This document shows positions 8,149 through 17,363 of a stretch of 64,000 nt of DNA, one piece after another (position 1 is the stretch's first letter; each line of letters begins with the position of its first letter). Made by a program: the position numbers and the translations under genes. The notes beneath the pieces are model-generated. The model was not told the DNA's origin. It ran no database searches and was given only the letters and a program-made list of their open reading frames with translations. The DNA comes from Enterococcus termitis. GTDB lineage: Bacteria; Bacillota; Bacilli; Lactobacillales; Enterococcaceae. Location of the stretch: positions 124,001-188,000 of the forward strand of contig NZ_MIJY01000044.1 of NCBI RefSeq assembly GCF_001730305.1, given 5' to 3'.

Positions 8149-10170
8149 ATGGATAAAATAAAATTTTGGTTCTTAATGGAAGAAATACGAGTGGAATATG
8201 ATAAAGGCTGTGAAAATCCTGAGGAGCTGGGAAACCGTTTATTTTTAAACTATTCTCAAGAAGAACAAGCAATATTTAATGGTTATTTAGATGCGTACTT
8301 GGATATATTAGAAGATTATCCTTATGCAGCGATGAGCTGTTATATTATCAACGATTATATTTCTGATGATACACTTTTTTATTTTAATTTGTGGCTGATC
8401 AGTCAAGGAGAAGATGTTGTAAAAAATGTGTTGAGAAATCCGGATCGTTTAGCTGATATGAAAGCTATTCCTTGGGGAGGAGCAGAATTTGAAGATCTAC
8501 TATCCATTCGTCCCATGTCCGATCACCAACTAATGAAACAGCAAATTGAAGAAATAAAACGAACAGTGGATGAATTGTCCTTTTATATGACTACTTCTCT
8601 GAATGCCTATAAGGATGCTGATGAGGTACTGGCTGACGCTTACCGACGATTGCCAGATTTAGTTGAATTGTCAGAAATTATGGAACGTAGTGAAAATGAA
8701 GCGGATGAAGAAGATGAATTTGATGGACAAGATGATAAGAAACAGCATTTTTTATATGCGAGATTTCTTTTGGCAAAATGCAAACTTGTATTGGGCAATA
8801 AAAAGTATCGAAAGAAAAATCAGGTTTTAGATCAAGCAAAAGCGCAGTTTTTGACCTTTGGAAGCATGTATATTTTTCCTGACATGACTAGATGTGTCAG
8901 CCCTATGACTACTTATGCAGAGCAGCAAAAAAAGATATATAAGCAGTGGTGGGGAGTTAGTAATCGTTCAGAAATGCTTGAAATGGTTGACGACTTATCT
9001 GTAGGAGCTGTTCATACGCCTAGATATATTATGCAAACATTTGATTTTGATCATCCTATCGTTGAGAGTCTTATTACACAAATCAATAAGGAAATGGAAA
9101 TGGAATTTCTAACTATTGAAGATTTTAAACGATGCCAAACGGTTCTTGCGTGGGATTTAGAGCGGGGAGCCAACCTTGCCCGTACCAGTGTTGGGATTGG
9201 CTATTTTAGTGAAAGAGAAACATATGAGTATTTGCGAGTGATCACTAAGACCGCTCAAGAGTCATTTCAAAGCTGGAAAGAATATATTGTTTCATTTATC
9301 AGTGGACGCTTATTTTGGTGTGGCTATGCAGATGAAGAAGGATTTTTTTCAGAGCTAGTATTTAGGTTAAAACATAGTTTTTTCGGAACCTATGATGACG
9401 AAGAACAGCAACCGCTTTATCTGGAATTTCCTTTATCTTCTATTGGTAAAAGTGCTGATGAGGTACTAGACTTTATAAAATACGGATTACCGTTACCAAA
9501 AAATGGAAATAAAGAAGCGGTTATTTCTAATCAGGAAAAGCTGTTGCAAACACACTCATTACCCAACAAAAAACAGATTAAAGAACTGGATTTTTGGAAA
9601 GACCGCAGCATCAGTCCAATCCATAAAGCATTTTTCAGTAGTTTCGCACTGGGAACGATCAAGGCTTTTCAAAAGTCTATTTGGTTTGGAATAGGTACAT
9701 TATTGGTTACACTGATTTACGGTATAGTTCTTTTGAGCAGAGAAGGAAAATCGGCTATTTTTGAAAAACATTCACTTATTCCTGCTGTTCTTTGCGGTGA
9801 AGAAAAATCAGAGCTTTTTACATTGATTCCAATACAATTAGAGCCAAAAGAAAAAATTTGTTGGTTAGCGTATAAGCTTTCATTTCCCCAAAAAGATTTT
9901 TCTGCTTTTTCACAAGGAGAACTGATTCCTTGTGTTATCGATCGAAATGAAGGCGAAGATATTGCTGAATTAATTAAGAAAACAGAAATTCATCCACTAC
10001 ATTATGGATACACTAAAGAAAGTGTTATAGCGTATGCTAAATCAATTTTAAATAGCCACCCTGTTTATCCAAAGCAGATCACTACTATCTTAAACAGCCT
10101 TGCTGAAGAGTGTGGACCACAGGACATTCTTTTTCTGGATGAGCATTTTCAACAGGTTTTTAATGAATAA
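8149..10170 (+). CDS. DUF4240 + DUF1266 domain protein
   Basis: 673 residues with ribosome site AAGGAGAAG. Residues 1-130 fit DUF4240: an opening KIKFWFLMEEIR, then ISDDTLFYFNLWLISQGED. An acidic linker lies at about 185-200. Residues about 240-420 fit DUF1266: QWWGVSNRSEMLEMVDDL, then TVLAWDLERGANLAR, GYFSERETYEYL and SWKEYIVSFISGRLFW. The C-terminal 250 residues match nothing known to me and contain one hydrophobic segment near 510-530. DUF4240 and DUF1266 proteins often lie beside contact-dependent or type VII toxin genes and are suspected immunity or helper proteins; that role is inferred. A strong double terminator follows. Confidence 0.7.
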   Translation: MDKIKFWFLMEEIRVEYDKGCENPEELGNRLFLNYSQEEQAIFNGYLDAYLDILEDYPYAAMSCYIINDYISDDTLFYFNLWLISQGEDVVKNVLRNPDRLADMKAIPWGGAEFEDLLSIRPMSDHQLMKQQIEEIKRTVDELSFYMTTSLNAYKDADEVLADAYRRLPDLVELSEIMERSENEADEEDEFDGQDDKKQHFLYARFLLAKCKLVLGNKKYRKKNQVLDQAKAQFLTFGSMYIFPDMTRCVSPMTTYAEQQKKIYKQWWGVSNRSEMLEMVDDLSVGAVHTPRYIMQTFDFDHPIVESLITQINKEMEMEFLTIEDFKRCQTVLAWDLERGANLARTSVGIGYFSERETYEYLRVITKTAQESFQSWKEYIVSFISGRLFWCGYADEEGFFSELVFRLKHSFFGTYDDEEQQPLYLEFPLSSIGKSADEVLDFIKYGLPLPKNGNKEAVISNQEKLLQTHSLPNKKQIKELDFWKDRSISPIHKAFFSSFALGTIKAFQKSIWFGIGTLLVTLIYGIVLLSREGKSAIFEKHSLIPAVLCGEEKSELFTLIPIQLEPKEKICWLAYKLSFPQKDFSAFSQGELIPCVIDRNEGEDIAELIKKTEIHPLHYGYTKESVIAYAKSILNSHPVYPKQITTILNSLAEECGPQDILFLDEHFQQVFNE

Positions 10171-10249
10171 GATTGCTGAATTGTACAAATAAACACGGGT
10201 GAGAAAGTAGTACCAATAAGTGATAACGATAAGGAGAAAGAAATTTACA

Positions 10250-10318
10250 GAAACGACAAAAATGCAGAATCTTCTATTTCGATGTTGAACGATTTCTGCT
10301 AAGTTTTGTCGTTTATTG
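10250..10318 (+). terminator. Large hairpin after the DUF4240/DUF1266 gene
   Basis: AACGACAAAA plus GCAGAA pair with TTTCTGC plus TTTTGTCGTT across a loop of about 23 bases. The stem is symmetric enough to act in both directions between the converging genes at 8149 and 10398. Confidence 0.65.
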
Positions 10319-10333
10319 ATATTCTAGGCGGCT

Positions 10334-10370
10334 GAGATATGACTCTTTGAGTTGGGTCTCTTTTTTTACG
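10334..10370 (+). terminator. Second hairpin with T-run
   Basis: GAGA-ACTC pairs with GAGT-TCTC around a 3-base loop and is followed by TTTTTTT, giving a rho-independent terminator for plus-strand transcription. Confidence 0.65.
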
Positions 10371-10397
10371 TATAGGATAATAAAAGATATCAGGATA

Positions 10398-11888
10398 TTA
10401 GCCATCTGTTTGTTTTGTACGTATTCTTTTCAGCACCTTATTCAATGTATTAAAGTCATCTGCTGAAACAGTTGAATCAATATAGATCACTTCTTTTTCT
10501 TCGACATTTATATTTTGAATTTTAGGCATAGAACTGCTGATGATAACTAAATCATTGGGCTGATCACTTTGTGTATTAAAAGAGATGTTATACCAGTTGG
10601 CAAACATGTTACTGATAGTATCCTGTATGATCTTTTCTGAAAAGTCAGGTAAGTCACTTTCAAAATAAATATGAATCTTAGGTTCAAATACTGTTAAGTT
10701 TTTAAAGCTAGAAAAAAGTAATAGATACCGCATATGCAATGTATCTTTTTCTTGAAACAAAGATAGTTCAGTTGTGTCAGCTAGTTCAGTGATATAGGCG
10801 TAAAGTTTTTTTGAAAGATGAGGGAAATTCTCTTTCGCTTCGTGATTAACATCGATGCCACTGATTCCAAGGTTGAAATTCTTAAAAATATCAGCAAATA
10901 AATGACTTGATAAAAGATAGCCGTAGGTTTTTTGTTTCGCTTGATCATCAAGATCAATAGTAAAGTATTCTTGAAACGTAGCGAAAAAAATTTCGGTTGC
11001 CTGAAAAGCAGGCGTATTGTTTTCTTTATGTGATGCAATGATTTTAGAACCGATCTTCTGGAAATCGTAGGTTTTCACAAACGTTTGGAGAATCAAAGAG
11101 AAAAAGTTTAACTCATCCCTCGATAAAAAGTATTCTTGGAGAATGTTATCGAGGTCAAAGGCTGTGTTTGTCTGAGCGTAAGAGTTCCAGTTGTTAGTCC
11201 ATGTGATAGGCTTGCCCAAATGAAACCGAACGACTGTAATAGCTAAAATGTACGTAAGTAAACGTTTATCGGTTTCATTGATTGAGGTGCCCTGTATTCC
11301 ATGATGGTCTAAAAGCTTATCGATCGTTCGAATCATTTTTTTCTCGTCGATCATTGGAAACGGCCAGGTATTTCCTTTGTAGGTGATCCAAAAAGACATT
11401 AAAGCATACATCCGTATTTGTGCCTCATCACCTGTCAATATGTAGTTATTATTTTTGTAAGCAATAGTAATATTATGTTCAGCGATCACGGATTTAAATG
11501 TTCTAATTTTTCTGCGGATGGTTGATTCACTAATAAAAAGCTCTTGTTCCAACTGGGCTAAGCTGCAGGGTTGATTAAAAAGCAAGCGCTTCATTAATTT
11601 GATAGCTAATGTATTTTCGATGATGAATAGCTTGAAGCTGACTAAAGAGAGTTCATCTTTTTTTTCTAAAAAAACGCCTTTACTTTTATTTATAAGAATA
11701 GTAATACCATTATTAAAATTTGTCGCATCCACAGCAAGTTCCCTACAATATTTTAAAATTGTTTTTTTTTCGATGTCGATCGTCATTGATAGTTTTTCAG
11801 AACTAAACCAGACTGAAGTATTACCGATAGTTGTTAGAATATCCATCTTGATTCGTGTACCTTTATCAAAAATAGGGGAGTGATACAA
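10398..11888 (-). CDS. Mga-family transcriptional regulator
   Basis: 496 residues with GGAGGTCTC upstream of the start. The layout is that of Mga/AtxA-type virulence regulators: an N-terminal helix-turn-helix, a Mga helix-turn-helix near residues 110-140 (LAQLEQELFISESTIRRK), a long all-helical PRD-like middle, and a C-terminal segment with beta strands like a PTS IIB fold (NDLVIISSSMP near 465). It is divergently transcribed from the large repeat protein at 12066, and an inverted repeat in the shared upstream region is a candidate binding site. Mga relatives activate surface-protein genes, so the neighbour is the likely target. Confidence 0.8.
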   Translation of the reverse strand: MYHSPIFDKGTRIKMDILTTIGNTSVWFSSEKLSMTIDIEKKTILKYCRELAVDATNFNNGITILINKSKGVFLEKKDELSLVSFKLFIIENTLAIKLMKRLLFNQPCSLAQLEQELFISESTIRRKIRTFKSVIAEHNITIAYKNNNYILTGDEAQIRMYALMSFWITYKGNTWPFPMIDEKKMIRTIDKLLDHHGIQGTSINETDKRLLTYILAITVVRFHLGKPITWTNNWNSYAQTNTAFDLDNILQEYFLSRDELNFFSLILQTFVKTYDFQKIGSKIIASHKENNTPAFQATEIFFATFQEYFTIDLDDQAKQKTYGYLLSSHLFADIFKNFNLGISGIDVNHEAKENFPHLSKKLYAYITELADTTELSLFQEKDTLHMRYLLLFSSFKNLTVFEPKIHIYFESDLPDFSEKIIQDTISNMFANWYNISFNTQSDQPNDLVIISSSMPKIQNINVEEKEVIYIDSTVSADDFNTLNKVLKRIRTKQTDG

Positions 11889-11922
11889 AGTGAGACCTCC
11901 TTTTTAGTTTAGTTAATGCTAC

Positions 11923-11950
11923 AGTATAATGAATATTTTCATTTTGGCAA
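11923..11950 (-). promoter_or_regulatory. Promoter of the Mga-like regulator
   Basis: Read on the minus strand: TTGCCA (11950-11945), a 16-base spacer and TATACT (11928-11923), a good vegetative promoter about 35 bases before the regulator start. Confidence 0.55.
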
Positions 11951-11963
11951 GTAATAAAGTTCA

Positions 11964-12003
11964 AGGTCAAATGTTTCTTTTAAGCAGCTGTCATTTTTGA
12001 CCT
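11964..12003. promoter_or_regulatory. Inverted repeat, candidate operator
   Basis: AGGTCAAATG at 11964-11973 is mirrored by CATTTTTGACCT at 11992-12003, a two-arm inverted repeat between the divergent regulator and surface-protein genes. It lies just upstream of a TATAAT at 12025-12030 that would serve the gene at 12066. That TATAAT lacks a well-spaced -35, as is common at activator-dependent promoters. Confidence 0.45.
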
Positions 12004-12065
12004 CCGTTATTTTCATCTATCTTCTATAATAAGTTTGTGAAAATTAAGCGAGTGGAGGAGATAAA

Positions 12066-15000
12066 ATGAACAAGAAAAAATATTTATACATAAAACGTTA
12101 TACACAAGGGATTTTCCTGGGAGTATCAATCGTTGGTTCTTTATTTTTTAGTACACATTATTTGGCAAAGGAAGGCAAACATTCACAAATAAATAGCCAA
12201 AAGGTAAATGAAGCACCAAAAAATAGACATACGATTCAGATGACAAATACACCCATTATAGAAAATCAAAATGAAACGGTGCCCTATGCTAACTTAAATA
12301 CAGGTTTCAAGGATTCGTTTCAGGAATTGAGTGCAGATGAGGATGTCCTGCATATTCATACAAAAGGAAAGTCATCTTTTAGTGCAGGAGTCAGTGCACA
12401 ATATAAACAAGAGATCTTTATAGATAAAGAAATTACGGCTGAATTTTTTAGCACACCGAATTTTGAAAAGTACATACGAGGGACAGTCACTCGTCCAAGT
12501 GGGCTAGGGAGTGCAACAAAATCGATTGAAAAAGACGTTTGGGGTAAAAAAGTATCAGTCTTCAATTCTGAAACGATGAATTATGATCGTGAAGGACAAA
12601 AAATTGTTTATAAGACACCTAATTATACAACCAACGTAAGCTCTGTAGTTATTGAAACAAATGTATTTATTGATCTTGGGAAATGGCGTAAAGACACTGG
12701 TCGATTAGTCGAAAGAGAAAGCAATTATGTTATACGGTCACGGACCAGCTCTGCCGATTGGCTTACGATCGGCGGGAAAGGGTCGATTGTTTCGGTCGTC
12801 AGTGGGGAAACGATCCTAGATTCCTGGATCGAGAATCCTGTGGAAGAAACAACACTTCAGCGATTGAAAGAAGAGCCATCCTATTATTATGGAAATGGGC
12901 TGCAGGATGAAGTAAACGAGCACCCAACCAACTATTTTGTAGAATTACTAGTGAACGGAAAAGTCTATAAAGAATTAACGATGAAAGAAGATGGCAGTTG
13001 GGGATTTGATTTTGACGATCAATTGACTAAAACAGATATTGTTTCTGCTAGAGTGAAAGGGATAGAAAAAAATTCCAATGGAAATGGTGTTCGCAATATA
13101 AAATATTCAGATGAAATAGTTACTGTGGATGAGACGGACATAATTCCATGGGAAAAATGGAATGTTGAAGCACCTAAACTCATTCAAGCTCATGAAGATG
13201 AATTGATTATTCAGGGATCAACACCAAATCAAAATCATCAGCTGAATCGAACTTATAAATTATCTGTTGCCCTAAATGGAAAAGAAATCTATAAAAAAGA
13301 AAACCTCAAAGACGACACCGATATTTTGATTCCTTATATCAAAGGGCTGGTGAAAGGCGATAAAATCGAAGCAATGATCGTCGGTTCTGAAGAAGGAAAA
13401 CCTGACAAAACAAGTACGACAACAGAAATGATCGTTAGCTCGGAAAATAAAGATGACTATGATGAATGGGAGGTCTTGGCACCTGTATTGCAGACTGACT
13501 CTCTTAATGAAGATTCAACCAAAATCAAAGGGCAAGTTCCAGTACAAAACCGAACTGCGCAACGCTATTATGATTTACTGCTCTACGTAAATGACGAGTT
13601 GGTTACCATTCAGTCTTCCATCGATGTTTCGTTAAAACCTTATCCATTTGAAGTTGATGTAACAGCACTAAATGTAGGAGATAAAGTCGTTGCTAAAGTG
13701 GTTGGCCATCAAGATGATAAAGAAAGCAAATCAGCGGAAACCAAAGCCGTAATAATAGATTCTACAGATTATCAAAGCTGGCAGATAAATGCCCCAACTT
13801 TAAATAGTGTGACCGATACAGACCGCGTGCTTACAGGAGAAATTGGTGAGCAGGATTTAGGTTATGAACGTACGTATACGCTTGTTGCAGCAATTAATGG
13901 CGCTCAATTTTGTGAGCTTGAGGTAGAACCAAGTCAAGAGTTTACAGTAGAGTTACCTACCGATATAGTTTTGACAGAAAAAGATCAGGTTTCAGTAACA
14001 CTTATTGGCAAACAGCCGAAAAGAGAGAATAAATATAGTGAAGAAGTGGTTCAACTCGTTGAAGATGCTACACATTATGATGAGTGGATCGTGAACGAGG
14101 CCTCAGTTGAAGAGGTATACGAACATCAGCATCAAATCAAAGGTCATATTTCTGCTCAAAGTACAGAATACGATAGGACCTACGAGTTATTGATAAAGGT
14201 AAATAATGAAGAAGTAGCATCAAATGCTGTTTTATCCGACTCAGATTACTCGGTGACATTATCCGATGACATTGATCTGCAAGAAAATGATTTAATTACT
14301 GTTGAAATTATTGGTCATCAAAATGAAAAAGCGGATAAAACAAGTGAGCCGACAGAATTGACTGTAGCTAAAAAAATATCTCCCACAACGTCAAAATTTG
14401 AGCGGGGGTACTGGGAAGATTATGGCTTAGTGTATGAAGGCTTGATTGAAAATGAAGACTGGGATTTATCTGATCCGTCCAAAATCGTTAAAACGGTCAG
14501 CTTGGTTGAAGCGAATTCAGGTAAAAAAATAGAACATATTTCTGCTCAAAATACTGATTGGTATCAAACCGACAGATATAATGGATATCAATTCATTATT
14601 GATAATGATACGTTAGGACAATTAGAGACAGGAAGCTATACCATTTTTATGGCGGTAGCGATTGATGGAGTAACGGTTGATGAAACAGAGCTAACGTTGG
14701 AGCAAATGGTTTCCAGAATGGGCTTGATTCATGAAAATTACGCTGATTTAGAACAAGTCGTCATCAAGGGAAATATTGTGAAACCGGAAGTAATCAAGCA
14801 ACGGCCAAGCATATCAATAATAAAGGATATAGATACAGAAGTTCAATTACTGAATAAATATTGGAATAAGCAGAACCAGCTCGTATTCGAAGGCTATTTC
14901 CAAACGGATATAGATTTAAGTGCAGCTAAGAAATATTTGGAAATCATGGATGAATCGGGAACGGTTGTGTATACAAAAGAGTCATTAGCCGCAGCTCCAA

Positions 15001-15149
15001 CCTCATGGGGCGTATCAACCGGTATTTCAGATGACATATCTTTTCAAGCGATTATTCCACAAGAATTCACAGATCAAAGAAACTATTTCTATCAAGTGAG
15101 TGTTGAGGATCAAGAAGGTAATAAGCTTCTTCAATCAGCAATCAAATGA
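12066..15149 (+). CDS. Large secreted repeat protein with Ig-like modules
   Basis: 1027 residues with ribosome site GTGGAGGAG. Residues 10-35 form a signal segment. Residues about 50-260 make a unique domain. Four tandem modules of about 104 residues follow, each opening with a Trp-x-x-x-Ala pattern: W364 NVEAPKL, W468 EVLAPVL, W572 QINAPTL and W674 IVNEASV. A partial related unit precedes them at about 290-345. Two different C-terminal modules each start with a YW and a GLVYEG or QLVFEG motif (about 780 and 935). There is no LPXTG or membrane anchor, so it is released or held non-covalently. The length and repeats suggest an adhesin or stalk; binding partner unknown. Confidence 0.72.
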   Translation: MNKKKYLYIKRYTQGIFLGVSIVGSLFFSTHYLAKEGKHSQINSQKVNEAPKNRHTIQMTNTPIIENQNETVPYANLNTGFKDSFQELSADEDVLHIHTKGKSSFSAGVSAQYKQEIFIDKEITAEFFSTPNFEKYIRGTVTRPSGLGSATKSIEKDVWGKKVSVFNSETMNYDREGQKIVYKTPNYTTNVSSVVIETNVFIDLGKWRKDTGRLVERESNYVIRSRTSSADWLTIGGKGSIVSVVSGETILDSWIENPVEETTLQRLKEEPSYYYGNGLQDEVNEHPTNYFVELLVNGKVYKELTMKEDGSWGFDFDDQLTKTDIVSARVKGIEKNSNGNGVRNIKYSDEIVTVDETDIIPWEKWNVEAPKLIQAHEDELIIQGSTPNQNHQLNRTYKLSVALNGKEIYKKENLKDDTDILIPYIKGLVKGDKIEAMIVGSEEGKPDKTSTTTEMIVSSENKDDYDEWEVLAPVLQTDSLNEDSTKIKGQVPVQNRTAQRYYDLLLYVNDELVTIQSSIDVSLKPYPFEVDVTALNVGDKVVAKVVGHQDDKESKSAETKAVIIDSTDYQSWQINAPTLNSVTDTDRVLTGEIGEQDLGYERTYTLVAAINGAQFCELEVEPSQEFTVELPTDIVLTEKDQVSVTLIGKQPKRENKYSEEVVQLVEDATHYDEWIVNEASVEEVYEHQHQIKGHISAQSTEYDRTYELLIKVNNEEVASNAVLSDSDYSVTLSDDIDLQENDLITVEIIGHQNEKADKTSEPTELTVAKKISPTTSKFERGYWEDYGLVYEGLIENEDWDLSDPSKIVKTVSLVEANSGKKIEHISAQNTDWYQTDRYNGYQFIIDNDTLGQLETGSYTIFMAVAIDGVTVDETELTLEQMVSRMGLIHENYADLEQVVIKGNIVKPEVIKQRPSISIIKDIDTEVQLLNKYWNKQNQLVFEGYFQTDIDLSAAKKYLEIMDESGTVVYTKESLAAAPTSWGVSTGISDDISFQAIIPQEFTDQRNYFYQVSVEDQEGNKLLQSAIK

Positions 15150-15200
15150 TACAAAATGATCCGGACATATGAATAGTTGATTGATAAGTAAAAGAAGCAA

Positions 15201-15242
15201 AGCACCGCATGCTTGATTAAGTAAAATCTACATGCGGTGATT
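15201..15242 (+). terminator. Hairpin after the repeat protein
   Basis: CACCGCATG pairs with CATGCGGTG around a 19-base loop. The T-run is weak (ATTTATT), so termination may be partial and could let transcription continue into the glycosyltransferase gene. Confidence 0.5.
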
Positions 15243-15288
15243 TATTGACCAGTTGCTAAAAGACTCCGAAAAAGAAAGAGGTTTATCG

Positions 15289-16605
15289 ATGTTTATTTTA
15301 CCCAGCTATTTATTTTTACTATTGAAATGGATATGTCTGATCTTAGTTGCGATTGTCTTTATGAATTTAATTTACTTTACCTGTTTGTCTTTCTTTGGGT
15401 TAAAGAAACCTAAAAGAGATTATCTGATTGTTCCAGATCAGAAAAAATTTGTTTTTGTTGTACCCGCGCATAATGAAGAAGCTGTCATTGGGAAAACAAT
15501 TGAAAGTTTATTGCAGCAAAATTACAATAAAGATTTATTTGATATTGTGATCATTGCAGACAACTGCACAGATAGAACGCCGGATATTGTGAGAGCTTAT
15601 GGCAATGTACGTATCCTTGAAAACCATGCAGCTGCTGGTGAACCTAGAGGAAAGCCGCATGCGATTGCTAAATATGTCGATACTGGTCACTGGAGAAACT
15701 ATGATTATATGGCATTTATTGACGCGGATAATATCGTAAGTAAAAATTTTTTGAGAGAAATGAATAGCCAGTTGCTTGCTCACCCAGAATTTTCTGTGAT
15801 TCAAGGGTATTTGGGAATAAAAAATGTAGCTACCTCTTTAACAGCTTCCGGCTATGCCGCAGTATATTTTATAACCAATCGAGCCGTTCAATATGCGAAT
15901 TATCGCTTAGGCTGGAATACAGCGATTGGAGGTACTGGATTTGTTTTGGAGACTTCCTACTTAGATGAACGTGGCTGGAATCCGCGGAGCTATACAGAAG
16001 ATTTTGAATTACAAGTAGAACTGTCTATGGCAGGTAAACGCAGCGGCTGGAACCATTTTGCGGTTGTTTATGATGAAAAACCTAATTCGTTTAAGGCTAG
16101 CCATACCCAGCGTACACGTTGGGCGCAAGGACATTGGCTCGTTGCCTTCTCAACAACACTAAAGCAAATGAAAACTATCGTTAAATCAGCTTCTCTTACA
16201 GAGGTACTGAGTAAAGTAGAGACACTGTTTTATTCCTATTCCATGGTACGACCAGTCGCCTTTCTTTTTATAGGCACAGCGATTTGTATCGACCACCGAT
16301 TGATAGGCTATCTTCCCCATCTGTTGTCTTTACTCTATTTTTGGTTAACGATTGAATGTGTTAATTTCTTGATCATTCCATGTACGTATTTCTTTCAAGA
16401 AGCCAAACCCTATTTTAAGCAAAAAAGAACATTTCAGGCGAAATGCTTGTTTTTCTTTCGGTTGGTCATTGGTTTTATTTGGAATTCAGTCACCTATATG
16501 ATTGCCCAAGTATTCGGCTTTTTCACGTGGTTTAAACCTCAAAACAACTGGAAGAAAACTGTACACACGATGAATGCAGATGAATCATTGGAAAGGGAGT
16601 ATTAA
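15289..16605 (+). CDS. Membrane-bound family 2 glycosyltransferase
   Basis: 438 residues from the ATG at 15289, which has AAAGAGG at a good distance; a TTG at 15253 is a weaker alternative. Two N-terminal hydrophobic segments (about 5-38) lead to a GT-A domain: VPAHNEE, DNCTD, FIDADN, a TEDFEL general-base motif and QRTRW, the full D-DxD-TED-QxxRW set of processive synthases. Three or four C-terminal membrane segments follow. The family includes hyaluronan, cellulose and poly-GlcNAc synthases, which use nucleotide sugars and extrude the polymer. The epimerase-like gene downstream suggests a HexNAc-related polymer, although that protein looks inactive. The substrate is not predictable. Confidence 0.85.
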   Translation: MFILPSYLFLLLKWICLILVAIVFMNLIYFTCLSFFGLKKPKRDYLIVPDQKKFVFVVPAHNEEAVIGKTIESLLQQNYNKDLFDIVIIADNCTDRTPDIVRAYGNVRILENHAAAGEPRGKPHAIAKYVDTGHWRNYDYMAFIDADNIVSKNFLREMNSQLLAHPEFSVIQGYLGIKNVATSLTASGYAAVYFITNRAVQYANYRLGWNTAIGGTGFVLETSYLDERGWNPRSYTEDFELQVELSMAGKRSGWNHFAVVYDEKPNSFKASHTQRTRWAQGHWLVAFSTTLKQMKTIVKSASLTEVLSKVETLFYSYSMVRPVAFLFIGTAICIDHRLIGYLPHLLSLLYFWLTIECVNFLIIPCTYFFQEAKPYFKQKRTFQAKCLFFFRLVIGFIWNSVTYMIAQVFGFFTWFKPQNNWKKTVHTMNADESLEREY

Positions 16606-16607
16606 AC

Positions 16608-16700
16608 ATGAAATCTATCAATTCTCGCAAAAATAAGTTGAACATACTATTTATTGGCACAATTACTTTAGTCTTAGTGTTTTTCTTTTTAACGGTTTAA
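16608..16700 (+). CDS. 30-residue membrane peptide
   Basis: The ATG begins two bases after the glycosyltransferase stop and has AAAGGGAG upstream, so it is well placed for coupled translation. The product has a basic head (RKNKLN) and one hydrophobic helix of about 19 residues ending in FFFLTV. Small one-helix subunits accompany some polysaccharide synthases (for example PgaD-like partners). It could equally be the surviving N terminus of a longer gene, because degenerate coding-like sequence follows. Confidence 0.5.
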   Translation: MKSINSRKNKLNILFIGTITLVLVFFFLTV

Positions 16701-16940
16701 AAAGGTGAAGTGATTCACTTTGGTAAGAGTAAGTGAAAGAAGCAGTTGATTTAGATAATGCTAATATTGGCTATAGTTGGCAGCCAAATCAAAGCTTTTG
16801 TTTTGACTGATTTTGATGAATCGTTCAGTCATATCTTTGATAAAATCTTACTGTTAGCTTGACGTATTCGCGTTTTTAACGGGAATTTGTACTGGCTGTG
16901 TTATGAAGTGAACTAGCAGTCTATGAAAGGATTTTAACCA
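16701..16940 (+). pseudogene. Probable gene remnant between small peptide and membrane protein
   Basis: No intact gene fits these 240 bases. A short frame from a GTG at about 16734 reads VKEAVDLDNANIGYSWQPNQ and stops after about 23 codons. That composition looks like part of an extracellular or enzyme domain rather than random sequence. I infer a decayed gene of the same polysaccharide cluster. Confidence 0.35.
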
Positions 16941-17324
16941 ATGCTTTTGTTGAGCGTAGTTGTAATAGTATCGACCATGTTCTTTATTTTAGCTCTTTTT
17001 AGGAAAAAATTGCTGCTTCAACGAATCGTTAGGGAGCTCATCTTTTTTAGCCTAATGATTGTTTTATTGATTGGTTTTTTTATCGTTCAAAGCAGATTAT
17101 TTATCCATCCGCATGACTTCAAGCAAACTTCTGAACATGACAATATAGGTAGTCAATCTTCAGATTTCACGAATGATGACCAATATTTATTGTTTGAAGC
17201 ACAAGAGATAGATGTGGAAGAATCAAAGGTAAGCCAATTTGTGGAACAAGCAGAAAAGTGTATGGACAGTGTGAAGGTATTCTTCTATGGCTATCATGAA
17301 ATAAAAGAGTGGAACGTATACTGA
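16941..17324 (+). CDS. Small membrane protein in glycosyltransferase cluster
   Basis: 127 residues with ribosome site AAAGGA. Two hydrophobic helices at about 2-20 and 31-50 are followed by an acidic domain of about 75 residues predicted outside the cell (IHPHDFKQTSEHDN to the C terminus). No family is recognised. Its place between a glycosyltransferase and an epimerase homologue suggests a part in the same surface polysaccharide system. Confidence 0.6.
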   Translation: MLLLSVVVIVSTMFFILALFRKKLLLQRIVRELIFFSLMIVLLIGFFIVQSRLFIHPHDFKQTSEHDNIGSQSSDFTNDDQYLLFEAQEIDVEESKVSQFVEQAEKCMDSVKVFFYGYHEIKEWNVY

Positions 17325-17363
17325 CTATTTCGTTCTTTTATTATGATAGAAGGAGGATGAGAA

